A stretch of DNA of 64,000 nucleotides from Saccharothrix obliqua. GTDB taxonomy: Bacteria; Actinomycetota; Actinomycetes; Mycobacteriales; Pseudonocardiaceae. The stretch lies in NCBI RefSeq assembly GCF_019375475.1, contig NZ_JAHXGQ010000005.1, positions 62,001-126,000 of the forward strand, written 5' to 3'. Both the position numbers and the translations under genes were made by a program. The first letter of the stretch is position 1. The number at the start of each line of letters is the position of its first letter. This document shows, piece by piece, positions 8,864 to 18,288 of the stretch. The notes beneath the pieces are model-generated. The model searched no databases. It was not told the origin of the DNA and saw nothing but the letters and a program-made list of their open reading frames with translations.

Positions 8864-9904
8864 GCGGGTCCGGGTGACCTTGTTCAGGCCGCGCGGGCTG
8901 TCCGGGTCGCCGCCACGCGCGATCGCGAGGCCGTGCGCCAGGCGCTGCACCGGCAGGATCTCCAGGATCGGCGCGACCTCCTCGGCCGTCTCGGCGACCG
9001 GGATGCGCAGCGCCGCCGCGACCTTGTCCGCCGCCGAGCCGACCGCGAGCACGTCCGCGCCACGCCCGTGCACCACGTCCAGCACGTCGTGCATGGCCTC
9101 GCCGCCCTTGCCCGCGCTGGTGACGGCCAGCACGGCGGTCTCGCCGTCCACCGCCGCCACCGGGCCGTGCAGCAGGTCCGCGCCGGAGTACGCCCGCGCC
9201 GCCAGGTAGCTGGTCTCGGCGAGCTTGAGCGCCGACTCCATGGCCGACGGCAGCGAGTACCCGCGCGCGGTGGTCAGCACGCGGTCCACGAAGCGGTACC
9301 GCTGGACGGCCTCCGCGACCGCGTCCGCCGAACCGTCCAGGGTGGACCGGGCGAGGTCGCCGATGCCCTCGACGGCCGCGCCGTTGCCGCCGCGGATGGC
9401 GTCCACCAGGAGGTACAGGGCGAGCAGGGTGGCGGAGTAGGTCTTGGTCGCCGCGACCGCCTGCTCCACGCCCGCGCCGATGTCGACGGACAGCTCGGCC
9501 GCGCTGTTCAGCGGCGAGCCGGCCGTGTTGGTGACGGCCACGGTGAGCGCGCCGCGCTCCCGCGCGGACTGCGTCACCTCCAGCAGGTCGGGCGAGCCGC
9601 CGCTCTGGCTGACCGACACCACGAGCACGTCCCGCAGGTCGGGGCGCGCGCCGTAGAGCGTCGTGGTGGAGGGCGACACCAGGCCGGCGGGCAGCTGGAG
9701 CAGCACCTCCGTCAGGTACTTCGCGTAGATCGCCGCGTGGTCGGACGAACCACGCGCGGCCAGCAGCACGAACCGCGGCTCGCGCGCGCGGATGACGTCC
9801 GCGACGGCGGCGATCGACGAGCGCCGGGCCACCAGGTCCGCGAAGATCGCGGGCTGCTGGTCGATCTCGGCCGACATGTGCCTGCCGGGCTGGGGATCGG
9901 TCAT
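8861..9904 (-). CDS. SIS-domain glucosamine-6-phosphate deaminase (NagB-II/GlmS-like)
   Basis: A 347-residue protein with two SIS domains. The first shows ARGSSDHAA and SQSGGSPD, the sugar-phosphate loops. The second covers about 190-340. It lacks the glutamine amidotransferase domain of GlmS, so it most likely deaminates glucosamine-6-phosphate to fructose-6-phosphate (NagB-II) or acts on a related amino-sugar phosphate. The ATG at 9904 overlaps the stop of the upstream hexosaminidase gene (ATGA), so it is the last gene of the das operon. A DasR-like site lies 134 bp upstream inside that gene. Confidence 0.85.
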   Translation of the reverse strand: MTDPQPGRHMSAEIDQQPAIFADLVARRSSIAAVADVIRAREPRFVLLAARGSSDHAAIYAKYLTEVLLQLPAGLVSPSTTTLYGARPDLRDVLVVSVSQSGGSPDLLEVTQSARERGALTVAVTNTAGSPLNSAAELSVDIGAGVEQAVAATKTYSATLLALYLLVDAIRGGNGAAVEGIGDLARSTLDGSADAVAEAVQRYRFVDRVLTTARGYSLPSAMESALKLAETSYLAARAYSGADLLHGPVAAVDGETAVLAVTSAGKGGEAMHDVLDVVHGRGADVLAVGSAADKVAAALRIPVAETAEEVAPILEILPVQRLAHGLAIARGGDPDSPRGLNKVTRTR

Positions 9905-11337
9905 CGGAGTCGCCCTTCTGAGCTGCTGGCGGCGATGCGCTCGGCCGCGGCACGCAAGCACACCCGTGAACCGCCATGGGTGTTCACGCGGGCACCGGTG
10001 CCCAGGTCGGGACCCGGCACGCCGGTCTCGACGTGCACTAGGTCTAGACCAATAGTAACCAGCGAGCGGACCAGGTCGCGAGCCCACGGGAAGCGATGCG
10101 CCTCTCGCGTGACCACCACGACCGGGCGCCCGCCGGCCGCCGCCGCGACCGCTTCGGGGTCCCGCTCCGCGAGCACCGTCGTGCCCGGCAGCAGCTCGAC
10201 CAGGTACGGCCCGAGACCCCACGGCACCTCGTCGCCCACCGCGATGGACGCCTTGACCGCCAGGTCCAGCACCACGGGCGGACCGGACAGCGCCAGGTCG
10301 CCGGTCACCTCCAGCGCCCGCCGCGCCGCGACCAGCCCGATCTCCGGGTCGTGCCCGTTCACCGCGGCGGGCGGCGCGCCCAGCGCGGCGGTCCGGCGGG
10401 CCGCCTCCTCCAGCCGGGCGCGCGGCAGGACGCCGCTCTCCACGGCCGCGACGATGCTGTCGATCAGCCACTGCAACCCGGCGTCGTCCAGCGGCTCGCC
10501 GCCGAGGCACAACGCGTCCACGCCCGCCACCAGCGCCTGCACCGAACCCTGCGCGAGGTCGCCGCCGACGGCCTTCATGTCCAGCCCGTCGGTGATCACC
10601 GCGCCGGTGAAGCCCAGCTCCTCGCGCAGCACCCGCACCGCCTCGGGGTTCAGCGTCGCGGGCAGGTCGCCCCACGCCGACACCACCAGGTGGCCCGTCA
10701 TCACCGCCCGGACACCGGCCCGCACCGCGGCGCGGAACGGCACCAGCTCGACGTCGTGCAGCTCCTGGACGGTCCGCGGCAGCACCGGCAGCGCCTCGTG
10801 CGAGTCCACCGACGACGCGCCGTGGCCCGGGAAGTGCTTGGCGCAGGCCGCGACGCCCACCGCCTGCACGCCCTCCACGAACGCCGCCACGTGCCGGCCC
10901 GCCAGTTCCGGGTCCGCCCCGAACGCCCGCACGCCGATGACCGGGTCCTCCAGGGTCAGCGACAGGTCGGCCGACGGCGCGAGGTCCAGGCTGACCCCGC
11001 ACGCCGCGAGCCGCGCGGCCATGGACGCCGCCACGGCCCGGGTCAGCGCCGGGTCGTCCGCCGCGCCCAGCGCGTGGTTGCCCGGCACCTCCGACCCGAC
11101 GGCCGCGTCCAGGCGGGTGACGTCACCGCCCTCCTCGTCGATGCCGATCACGACGTCCGGCCGCACCGCGCGCAACGCGGCCGAGAGCGCCGTGACCTGG
11201 GCGTCGTCCACGACGTTGCGGCCGAAGAACACCACACCGCCGAGCCCGTCCTCGACCCTCTTGAGCAACCACTCCGGAGCCGTCGTGCCGTGGAACCCCG
11301 GGAGGAGCACAGCAGCGGCGAGCCGGTGCAACGACAT
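9901..11337 (-). CDS. dasD: GH3 beta-N-acetylhexosaminidase, DasD-like
   Basis: A 478-residue glycoside hydrolase family 3 enzyme. It shows GIDEEGGDVTRL near residue 68, the NagZ-type signature KHFPGHG (about 165) with nearby Asp/His of the SVDSHEALP loop, and ITDGLDMKAVGG carrying the nucleophile Asp (about 240). It has no signal peptide, so it should release GlcNAc from imported chito-oligosaccharides in the cytoplasm. It follows dasC by 6 bp, as the fourth gene dasD follows dasABC in Streptomyces. It might alternatively recycle peptidoglycan, like NagZ. Confidence 0.85.
   Translation of the reverse strand: MSLHRLAAAVLLPGFHGTTAPEWLLKRVEDGLGGVVFFGRNVVDDAQVTALSAALRAVRPDVVIGIDEEGGDVTRLDAAVGSEVPGNHALGAADDPALTRAVAASMAARLAACGVSLDLAPSADLSLTLEDPVIGVRAFGADPELAGRHVAAFVEGVQAVGVAACAKHFPGHGASSVDSHEALPVLPRTVQELHDVELVPFRAAVRAGVRAVMTGHLVVSAWGDLPATLNPEAVRVLREELGFTGAVITDGLDMKAVGGDLAQGSVQALVAGVDALCLGGEPLDDAGLQWLIDSIVAAVESGVLPRARLEEAARRTAALGAPPAAVNGHDPEIGLVAARRALEVTGDLALSGPPVVLDLAVKASIAVGDEVPWGLGPYLVELLPGTTVLAERDPEAVAAAAGGRPVVVVTREAHRFPWARDLVRSLVTIGLDLVHVETGVPGPDLGTGARVNTHGGSRVCLRAAAERIAASSSEGRLR
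10038..10053. promoter_or_regulatory. DasR-like operator inside the 3' part of dasD
   Basis: The perfect 10-bp palindrome GGTCTAGACC (10041-10050) is the core of the dre consensus; the flanks CTA and AAT match less well. It lies in codons near the end of dasD and 134 bp upstream of the deaminase start, so it could serve an internal promoter for that gene or act as a roadblock. Confidence 0.6.
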
Positions 11338-11343
11338 GTCTGG

Positions 11344-12165
11344 TTATCCCTTCACGGCGCCGGCGGTCACGCCGGACACCATCTTCCGCTGGACGATCAG
11401 GAAGAACACCAGCACGGGCAGGGTGAACAGCGTCGAGGCGGCCATCGCGCCGCCCCAGTCGGTGCCGAACGCGGTCTGGAAGCCGGACAGCCAGACCGGC
11501 AGCGTCTCCTTCGCCTGGTCCTTCATCAGCGACAGCGCGTACAGGAACTCGTTCCACGCCGTGACGAAGGCGAACACCGACGTGGCGACCAGACCCGGGC
11601 CCAGCAGCGGCAGCGTGACGCGGCGGAACGCGCCCCACCGGCCGCAGCCGTCCACCATCGCGGCCTCTTCCAGCTCCAGCGGGATGCCGTTGACGAAACC
11701 ACGCAGCGTCCACGCGCAGAACGGCAGCGTCACCGCGAAGTAGATCAGCGCCAGCGACGGCAGCTTGTCCAGCAGGTCCAGGTCACGCATCATCAGGAAC
11801 ATCGGGATCAGCAGCGCCTCGAACGGCGCCATCTGGGCGACCAGCATCAGCAGCACGAAACCCTTGCGGCCCTTGAACCGCAGGCGGGACATCGCGACCG
11901 CCGCGAGCAGGCCGACCAGCAGGGCCGCCAGCACCGCCGTCAGCGAGACCAGCAGGCTGTTGCCGAGCGAGCGGAGGAAGCCCTCCTTGTTCCACGCGGC
12001 GGCGAAGTTCTGCGCCGTCACGCTGAGCGGGATCAGGTCGTAGCTGCTCGACGACAGGTCCCTGGTCGGTTTGAACGCCGACGTCACCATCCAGTACGTC
12101 GGGAACGCGAAGAACAACGCGAGCACGACGGCGATGACGTTCGACGACACCTTCTTGGCGATCAC
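11344..12165 (-). CDS. dasC: ABC sugar transporter permease, DasC-like
   Basis: A 273-residue inner-membrane permease with six predicted membrane segments and the ABC coupling loop (EEAAMVDGCGRWGAFRRVTLPL, EAA-like), ending SGVTAGAVKG as in the MalG/CUT1 group. The GTG at 12165 overlaps the dasB stop (GTGA). With DasA and DasB it imports chitobiose or GlcNAc. No ATPase gene is nearby, as is usual where MsiK energises several sugar importers. Confidence 0.9.
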   Translation of the reverse strand: MIAKKVSSNVIAVVLALFFAFPTYWMVTSAFKPTRDLSSSSYDLIPLSVTAQNFAAAWNKEGFLRSLGNSLLVSLTAVLAALLVGLLAAVAMSRLRFKGRKGFVLLMLVAQMAPFEALLIPMFLMMRDLDLLDKLPSLALIYFAVTLPFCAWTLRGFVNGIPLELEEAAMVDGCGRWGAFRRVTLPLLGPGLVATSVFAFVTAWNEFLYALSLMKDQAKETLPVWLSGFQTAFGTDWGGAMAASTLFTLPVLVFFLIVQRKMVSGVTAGAVKG

Positions 12166-13145
12166 AGGGTGCCCTCCTGCTTGATGAGCCGGCGCAGGTA
12201 CTGGAAGGTCAGCACGCCGAGCAGCACCATCATCACGACCGACACGGCCGCGGCGACGCCGAAGTGGCTCTTGGAGATGCCTTCGAGGTACTGGAGCACG
12301 GGGAGCGTGGTGCTCGCGCCGTCCGGGCCGCCCTTGCGGAACGCCCAGATCTGGGTGAAGACCTTGAAGTCCCACAGCATGGACAGGAAGGTCAGCATCA
12401 TCACCAGCGGGCGCAGCTCGGGCCACGTGACCGAGCGGAACGTCTGCCACGGCGACGCGCCGTCGATCGCCGCCGCCTCGTACTGGTCGCGCGGGATGCC
12501 GATGGCGCCCGCGTACAGCGAGAACGCGAGGAACGGCACCGCCTGCCAGACGACCAGCAGGCCGATCACGGCCAGCGTGGAGGTGCCGGTGGAGAACCAC
12601 GAGTAGCCGGCGAAGCCGTCGAACCCGAGCTTCACCAGCGTCTTGTTGAGGATGCCGTACTGCTGGTCGAAGATCCACTGGTAGACCGTGGTGGCCGCGA
12701 TCAGCGGCATCGCCCACGCCAGCAGCATGGTGACTTGGAGGACGATCCGCACCACCGGGCTGACCTGCCGCATCAGCAACGCGATCAGCAGGCCCGACAG
12801 CACCGAGAGGCCGACGACGGCCACCGTGAAGATGACGGTGCGCGCGGTGATGATCCAGAAGTCGGGGTTGCCGAGGATCTCGGTGTAGTTGTCCAACCCG
12901 ACCCAGACGACCTCGCCGCGGGTCAGCTCCTTCAGGTTCAGCTTGCGGAAGCTGGTCACCAGCAGGGACAGGACCGGCCAGCCGATGAGCCAGAGGATGG
13001 CCGCGAACGCCGGGGCCAGCAGCAGGTAGGGCAGCAACCGGTCGAAGGAGCTGCCCCGACGGCGCGGCGCGCCGCCCGGTGCGGCACGCCGGGGTGCCGA
13101 CTTGTTCGTCGGCACCCCGGCGTCGGTGGTGTGGACCGCCGTCAT
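12162..13145 (-). CDS. dasB: ABC sugar transporter permease, DasB-like
   Basis: A 327-residue MalF-type permease. A basic cytoplasmic N-terminus (1-35) precedes six membrane segments, and an EAA loop occurs near residue 230 (YEAAAIDGASPWQTFRSVTWP). It starts 7 bp after dasA and overlaps dasC by 4 bp, so translation is coupled. It works with DasC as the membrane channel of the DasR-controlled chito-oligosaccharide importer. Confidence 0.9.
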   Translation of the reverse strand: MTAVHTTDAGVPTNKSAPRRAAPGGAPRRRGSSFDRLLPYLLLAPAFAAILWLIGWPVLSLLVTSFRKLNLKELTRGEVVWVGLDNYTEILGNPDFWIITARTVIFTVAVVGLSVLSGLLIALLMRQVSPVVRIVLQVTMLLAWAMPLIAATTVYQWIFDQQYGILNKTLVKLGFDGFAGYSWFSTGTSTLAVIGLLVVWQAVPFLAFSLYAGAIGIPRDQYEAAAIDGASPWQTFRSVTWPELRPLVMMLTFLSMLWDFKVFTQIWAFRKGGPDGASTTLPVLQYLEGISKSHFGVAAAVSVVMMVLLGVLTFQYLRRLIKQEGTL

Positions 13146-13152
13146 GCTGAGG

Positions 13153-14451
13153 TCATCCGCCCAGCGTCTTGGAGAGCGCGGTGTTGGCGTCCGACGTGGC
13201 CTGGTCCAGCGACTTGGCGCCGGTGAGGTACGCGGTCAGCATGTCCTTCAGCGGGTTCTGGCCGGCCTCGACCGCGGCCCAGGTGGGCGTGGTCGGGGTG
13301 ACCTTGCCGGTCGGGGCGGACGCGGCGAGGGCCTTGCCCAGCGGGCTGGTGGCCAGCTTGGCGGTGTCCTTCGAGGTGCCCGGGACGGCGCCGGCCTCGG
13401 CCAGCTGGTCCTGGTACTTCGCGCTGCTGAGCAGCTTCAGGTACTCCTTGGCCAGGTCCTGGTTCTTGGAGCCGCCCGGGATCGCCAGGTTCGAGCCGCC
13501 GAGGAACACCGGGGCGGTCTTGCCCGCGGTCTTCGACGGGATCGGGAACGCCGCGGTCTTGTCCTTCAGGGTCGGGTCGGCCTTGACGGCGCTGCCCAGC
13601 TCCCACGGCAGGGCGATCATCATGCCGACCTTGCCCTTGGCGAAGACCTCGAACTGCTGCGGCGTGGCCTCGTCGACGTCCTTCGGGGCCTTGGTGCCCG
13701 AGGTGTCGACCAGCTTCTTGTAGAAGTCGAGGCCGGCCTTGGCCTCGGGGGTGTTCAGCGCACCCGCCCACGCGGAGCCCTGCGCCTTGGCGACGTCGCC
13801 ACCCTCGTCCCAGATGAACGAGAGCAGGGCGTACCAGGACTGGCCCGGGAGGTACAGCGACTGGAACTCCGGGTCCGCCGCGTTGGCGGTCTTGAGCTTC
13901 TCGATCGCGGCGACCCACTCGTCACGCGACTTCGGGGGCTCGATGCCGGCGGCCTGGAACAGGTCGGTCCGGTAGACCACCGTGCGGTTCGCGGCGTAGA
14001 ACGGCATGCCGTACTGCTTGCCGTTCCAGGTCAGCGAGTCCTTGAGACCGCCGAGCCACTGGTCGCCGTTGAGGTTGGAGACGTCGCCGCTCAGGTCGAG
14101 CAGCGTCTCGTCGGCCGCGAACTTCGCCGTCTGGGTGTTGCCCAGCTCGATGACGTCCGGCGGGTTGTTGCTCGCCAGCGCGGTGGTCAGCTTCTCCTGG
14201 ATGCCGGTCCACTTCTGGACCTCGTAGTTCACGGTGACACCGGAGTGGGAGTCCTGGAACTCCTTGTTCAGCGCGTTGGTCAGCGTCTCCGGCGCGGAGC
14301 CGTCCATCAGCCAGACCGTCAGCGTCTTCGCCTCACCGGAGTTGCCGCCGCTGTCGTTGGTGCTCGTGCCACAGCCCGCCACGGCCACCGCGACAGCGGC
14401 GGCGCCGACGGCCAGTCCTCTCCAGCCCTTCACGTGTGCGCCCTTTCCCAT
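13153..14451 (-). CDS. dasA: Extracellular sugar-binding lipoprotein, DasA-like
   Basis: A 432-residue solute-binding protein with a lipoprotein signal: hydrophobic segment followed by VAVAGC, where Cys is lipidated near residue 24. The mature part is a family 1 sugar-binding protein (LTVWLMDGSAPETLTNAL, then repeats of W/G-rich segments). It captures chitobiose/GlcNAc outside the membrane for DasB-DasC. The ATG at 14451 was preferred; a GTG at 14433 with GGGAAAGGG upstream is an alternative. The gene is divergent from dasR, and a dre site lies 31 bp upstream. Confidence 0.88.
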   Translation of the reverse strand: MGKGAHVKGWRGLAVGAAAVAVAVAGCGTSTNDSGGNSGEAKTLTVWLMDGSAPETLTNALNKEFQDSHSGVTVNYEVQKWTGIQEKLTTALASNNPPDVIELGNTQTAKFAADETLLDLSGDVSNLNGDQWLGGLKDSLTWNGKQYGMPFYAANRTVVYRTDLFQAAGIEPPKSRDEWVAAIEKLKTANAADPEFQSLYLPGQSWYALLSFIWDEGGDVAKAQGSAWAGALNTPEAKAGLDFYKKLVDTSGTKAPKDVDEATPQQFEVFAKGKVGMMIALPWELGSAVKADPTLKDKTAAFPIPSKTAGKTAPVFLGGSNLAIPGGSKNQDLAKEYLKLLSSAKYQDQLAEAGAVPGTSKDTAKLATSPLGKALAASAPTGKVTPTTPTWAAVEAGQNPLKDMLTAYLTGAKSLDQATSDANTALSKTLGG

Positions 14452-14481
14452 TGCCCGGTCCCCTGCGACCGGTGCAGCCAA

Positions 14482-14497
14482 AGTGGTGTAGACCAAT
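14482..14497. promoter_or_regulatory. DasR operator between dasA and dasR
   Basis: AGTGGTGTAGACCAAT matches the dre consensus at 14 of 16 positions (C to G at position 7, and A at position 15). It lies 31 bp before the dasA start and 165 bp before dasR, the expected place to repress dasABCD and perhaps to control dasR. Confidence 0.85.
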
Positions 14498-14662
14498 GCG
14501 GCCTAGAGTGTGCCTCGCCACAGGGCATGTCAAGGACGTTGCCGAGACGTTGCAAAGTCATCGGATCAATTTCCGCGACTCTTGTCGGGGGTTCGGGCGC
14601 ACGATCCGACGTGGACAAGGCATCCTGTCCTGGGAGCGCTGGCAAGGTCGAGGAGGAAGGCA

Positions 14663-15424
14663 ATGCTGGAGACGAGCCCTGCATCCGGCGGCGTGGACGC
14701 CAGGTCTCGCGCGCAGCGTGAGCCGAAGTATTGGGGACTCAAGAGGCACCTGCTCGATCTGCTGCGCGCGCTGCCACCCGGATCGCCGATCCCCACCGAG
14801 CGATCGCTCGCGGCGGAGTTCGACGTGTCCAGGACCACCGTGCGGCAGGCACTCGCGGAACTGACCGTGGAGGGTCGGTTGCTGCGCGTGCAGGGCAAGG
14901 GCACGTTCGCGGCGGAACCCAAGGTGGCCCAACGGCTTCAGCTGTCGTCGTACACAGAGGACATGAAGGCCCAGGGCAGGCAGCCCTCGTCGCGCCTGAT
15001 CGAGGCGTCCGAGATGCCCGCCGAGGCCGAACTCGCGCGGCTGCTCGGCGTGCGCGCGGGTGCGAAGGTGCTGCGCCTGCACCGGCTGCGCCTCGCGGAC
15101 GGCGAGCCGATGGCGATCGAGACGACGCACCTCGCGCTCGGCCGCTTCCGCGGGCTGCGCCGCTACCTCGCACCCGGTGCCTCGCTGTACCAGGTGCTGC
15201 GTGAGCGGTTCGGTGTCGAGATGGGCCACGCCGAGGAGACTATTGAGACGGCTCTCGCCTCGCCCGAGGAGGCCGAGTTGCTGGGTGCGGACATCGGTCT
15301 GCCGATGCTGCTGCTGTCCCGGCACTCGTTCGACACCGAGGGCAACCCGGTGGAGTGGGTCCGCTCGGTGTACCGGGGTGACCGCTACAAGTTCGTGGCG
15401 ACGTTGAACCGGCCGGCCGACTAG
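14663..15424 (+). CDS. dasR: GntR/HutC-type regulator DasR
   Basis: A 253-residue repressor. It has a winged helix (about 20-90: [22 protein letters not shown], then VQGKGTF) and a UTRA ligand domain (about 100-245) with [13 protein letters not shown] sugar-phosphate contacts and the end [17 protein letters not shown], very close to Streptomyces DasR. In that genus it binds dre sites and is released by glucosamine-6-phosphate. The ATG at 14663 has AGGAGGA upstream, and the extended frame to 14510 is not needed. It is divergent from dasABCD, and five dre-like sites occur in this window. Confidence 0.95.
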   Translation: MLETSPASGGVDARSRAQREPKYWGLKRHLLDLLRALPPGSPIPTERSLAAEFDVSRTTVRQALAELTVEGRLLRVQGKGTFAAEPKVAQRLQLSSYTEDMKAQGRQPSSRLIEASEMPAEAELARLLGVRAGAKVLRLHRLRLADGEPMAIETTHLALGRFRGLRRYLAPGASLYQVLRERFGVEMGHAEETIETALASPEEAELLGADIGLPMLLLSRHSFDTEGNPVEWVRSVYRGDRYKFVATLNRPAD

Positions 15425-15455
15425 CGGCCTGCCGGTGCGGTGCCGCGCGGGCACA

Positions 15456-16922
15456 ATGGCCCGCGTGGCGGACACCGTGAGCTGGGGCACACCGCGGGCA
15501 CGCGCCGTGCTCGCGACCACCGTCCTCGGTTCGGGCATGGCGATGCTGGACAGCACGGTGGTCAACGTCGCGCTGCCCCGGATCGGCGCCGAGCTGGGCG
15601 CGGACGTGGCGGACCTCCAGTGGGTGCTGGACGGCTACCTGCTGTCGCTGGCCTCGTTGATCCTGGTCGCGGGCTCGCTGGGGGACCGGTACTGCAGGCG
15701 GCGGGTGTTCGTGCTCGGCGTGGTGTGGTTCGGCGCGGCGTCCCTGCTGTGCGGGCTCGCGCCGAACACCGGCCTGCTGGTCGCGGCCCGCGTGCTCCAG
15801 GGCGTGGGCGGCGCGCTGCTCACCCCGGGATCGCTCGCGATCATCCAGTCGGTGTTCGCGCGGGACGACCGGGCGCGGGCCATCGGGGCGTGGTCGGGCC
15901 TGTCCGGTGTCGCCTCCGCGGTGGGTCCGCTGGTCGGCGGCCTGCTGGTGCAGCTGTGGTCGTGGCGGCTCGCGTTCCTGGTGAACCTCCCGGTGGCGGC
16001 GGTGTGCGTCTGGCTGGCGCGGCGGTGCGTGCCCGAATCGCGGGACCCGGAACCCGGCGGACGGCCCAACGCCCTGTCGGCAGTAGTCGGAGCTTTGGGT
16101 CTGGCCGGGGTCACCGCCGCCCTGGTCGAGGCACCCGGGCGCGGCTGGGGCGTGGTGGTCGTCACGGCCGCCGCGGTCGGTGTGGTCGGGCTCACCGCGT
16201 TCGTCGTCCTCCAGCTCCGGGCGCGGGTTCCGCTAGTACCACCTCAATTGTTCAACGATAGAACCTTTGTGCTGGCCAATGCCGTGACCCTGCTGGTCTA
16301 CGCGGCCCTGGGCGGAGTGCTGGTACTACTCGTCCTCCAGCTCCAGGTGTCGCTCGGCCACCCGCCCGTGGAGGCCGGCCTGGCGACCCTGCCGATCACC
16401 GCGACGATGCTCGCGCTGTCCGCCCGCTCGGGTCGCCTGGCGCAACGCATCGGGCCCAAAATCCAGCTAGTCATCGGACCTCTGGTGATCTCGGTCGGAA
16501 TGCTGCTGCTTCGGGGAGCCGTACCCGGCACGTCGTACCTGAACGGCGTATTGCCCGGCGTGCTGGTGTTCGGGTTCGGCCTCGCGATCGTGGTGGCGCC
16601 CGTGACGGCGACCGTCCTGGCCGCCGCGCCCGACCGGTACGCGGGCGTGGCGTCGGGGGTGAACAACGCCGTCGCCCGCACCGGGAGCCTGCTCGCGGTG
16701 GCGGTGCTGCCCGCGCTGGTCGGGTTGACCGGCGCGGGTTACGCCGACCCGGCCGCCATGACGGCCGGGTGGCGGACGGCGTTGTTGATCTGCGCGGCGG
16801 CGGCCGCGGCCGGTGGCCTGCTGGCCCTGGGCGTGGACAACGCCGTGCTGCGCCCCGTGCCGCCGGGTCGCGCGTGCCACAGCTGCGGCGTCGACGCACC
16901 GCCCGCCCGGACCAGGGCCTGA
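15456..16922 (+). CDS. MFS transporter, 14-segment DHA2 (EmrB/QacA) type
   Basis: A 488-residue exporter with about 14 hydrophobic segments. MLDSTVVNVALPRI near the N-terminus is the DHA2 motif D1, GSLGDRYCRRRV is motif A of the first cytoplasmic loop, and motif C (GPLVGGLL) follows near residue 155. Such proteins use proton influx to export drugs or metabolites. The ATG at 15456 was chosen; a GTG at 15465 is possible. The small Cys-containing tail (CHSCGVDAPP) is unusual. The gene ends 2 bp from the convergent lyase gene. Substrate unknown. Confidence 0.88.
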   Translation: MARVADTVSWGTPRARAVLATTVLGSGMAMLDSTVVNVALPRIGAELGADVADLQWVLDGYLLSLASLILVAGSLGDRYCRRRVFVLGVVWFGAASLLCGLAPNTGLLVAARVLQGVGGALLTPGSLAIIQSVFARDDRARAIGAWSGLSGVASAVGPLVGGLLVQLWSWRLAFLVNLPVAAVCVWLARRCVPESRDPEPGGRPNALSAVVGALGLAGVTAALVEAPGRGWGVVVVTAAAVGVVGLTAFVVLQLRARVPLVPPQLFNDRTFVLANAVTLLVYAALGGVLVLLVLQLQVSLGHPPVEAGLATLPITATMLALSARSGRLAQRIGPKIQLVIGPLVISVGMLLLRGAVPGTSYLNGVLPGVLVFGFGLAIVVAPVTATVLAAAPDRYAGVASGVNNAVARTGSLLAVAVLPALVGLTGAGYADPAAMTAGWRTALLICAAAAAAGGLLALGVDNAVLRPVPPGRACHSCGVDAPPARTRA

Positions 16923-16924
16923 TC

Positions 16925-17851
16925 TCACAGCAGGGCCTTGAACGCCTCCGGGTCGACGTTGCCGCCCGACACCACGGCCACCACGCGGTCCGGCCAGTCG
17001 GTCCGGCCCAGGTAGGCGGCCACCGCGACCGCGCCGCTCGGCTCCACGACCAGCCGCGCCTCCCGCGCCAGCCGCCGCACGGCGTCCCCGATCTCCGCCT
17101 CCGACACGGTCAGCACGTCGTCCACGTGGGCGCGCAGGTGGGCGAACGTCAGCTCGGAAGGCTCGGCGCGCAACCCGTCGGCACCGGTCCGCGCGCGTTC
17201 CGCGGCGGGCCACCGCACCAACTCGCCCGCCCGCAGCGACGCCGCGGTGTCGGCCGCCAGCTCGGGTTCCACGCCGACCACCCGTGCCCCGGGCCGCAAC
17301 GCCTTGACCGCCGCGCCCACCCCCGAGGCCAACCCGCCACCGCTGATCGGGACCAGCACGACGGCCACGTCGGGCAGGTCCTCGACCACCTCCAGGCCCA
17401 CCGTGCCCTGTCCCGCGATCACGTCGGGGTGGTCGAACGGCGGGATGAGGGTCGCGCCCAGCTCCGCGACCAGCTCGTGCGCGCGGGACTCGCGGCGCGC
17501 CATCGGCACCAGTTCGACCTCCGCGCCCCACCGCCGGGTGGCGGCGACCTTGACCTCCGGCGCGTCGTCGGGCACCACGATCACGGCGGGCACGTCCAGC
17601 AGCCGGGCCGCGTAGGCGACGGCCTGCGCGTGGTTGCCGCTGGAGTACGCGACGACACCGCGGGCCCGCTGCTCGGGGGACAGGCGGACCAACGCGTGGT
17701 AGGCGCCCCTGATCTTGAACGCGCCCACGGGTTGCAGGCTCTCCGGCTTGAGGGACAGGCGGTCGTCGAAGCGGAGCAGCGGTGTGCGGACCGCGGCGGG
17801 CGCGATCAGGTCGGCGGCGGCGCGGATGTCGGAGAGCGTCACGAGTGCCAT
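16925..17851 (-). CDS. PLP-dependent serine/threonine ammonia-lyase family enzyme
   Basis: A 308-residue fold-type II PLP enzyme. The PLP lysine lies in VGAFKIRGA (about residue 47), the Asn of SSGNHAQ (about 75) contacts PLP, and GGGLASG (about 170) binds the phosphate. The length and lack of an ACT regulatory domain match catabolic threonine/serine dehydratases or threo-3-hydroxyaspartate ammonia-lyase. The ATG at 17851 with GTGAGG upstream fits the family N-terminus better than the frame to 17911. Substrate among these amino acids cannot be decided. Confidence 0.85.
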   Translation of the reverse strand: MALVTLSDIRAAADLIAPAAVRTPLLRFDDRLSLKPESLQPVGAFKIRGAYHALVRLSPEQRARGVVAYSSGNHAQAVAYAARLLDVPAVIVVPDDAPEVKVAATRRWGAEVELVPMARRESRAHELVAELGATLIPPFDHPDVIAGQGTVGLEVVEDLPDVAVVLVPISGGGLASGVGAAVKALRPGARVVGVEPELAADTAASLRAGELVRWPAAERARTGADGLRAEPSELTFAHLRAHVDDVLTVSEAEIGDAVRRLAREARLVVEPSGAVAVAAYLGRTDWPDRVVAVVSGGNVDPEAFKALL

Positions 17852-18090
17852 GGGGCCGATCCTCACTCCCGGGCGGTGACTCGGCGTCAGAAGAGGTGTG
17901 CGTCTTGTCACATTTTTGCCGTGGGCCAGGTAATCGGGACCCGCGTGCCCTCTCCACTCTTCGGGCCACCGGCACGGGCGCCGGCCCGGCCCGGCGTTGG
18001 GAGAGGGGGTGCGTCACCGTGTCAGCCGGGTTCCGCCACGCCGATCAGGAGGGGAACGCCGCCCGCCCGGCCTCGTGCCGTCCGGAGGGG

Positions 18091-18288
18091 CGCTTCGCCG
18101 TGCCGACCCGCCGTCCGCGCGGGTGCTCCGCCGTGCCGATCCGCCGTCCGGAGGGGCGCTGCGCTGTGCCGGCCCGCCGTCCGCGTGGGTGCTTCGCCGT
18201 GCCGGCCCGCCGTCCGGAGGGGCGCTGCGCTGTGCCGACCCGCCCTTCGCGCGGGTGCTCCGCCGTGCCGACCCGCCCTCCGCGCGGG
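18091..18288. repeat. 33-bp tandem repeat, six units plus partial
   Basis: Six units start at 18091, 18124, 18157, 18190, 18223 and 18256, each exactly 33 bp, with a degenerate partial unit after 18289. Units begin with CGCT or TGCT, contain a GCCGTGCCG-like core, and end in a CGCGCGGG or CGGAGGGG variant. The two ending types alternate for most of the array, suggesting a 66-bp higher-order unit. The period is a multiple of three, so any reading frame through it stays open. Confidence 0.85.
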
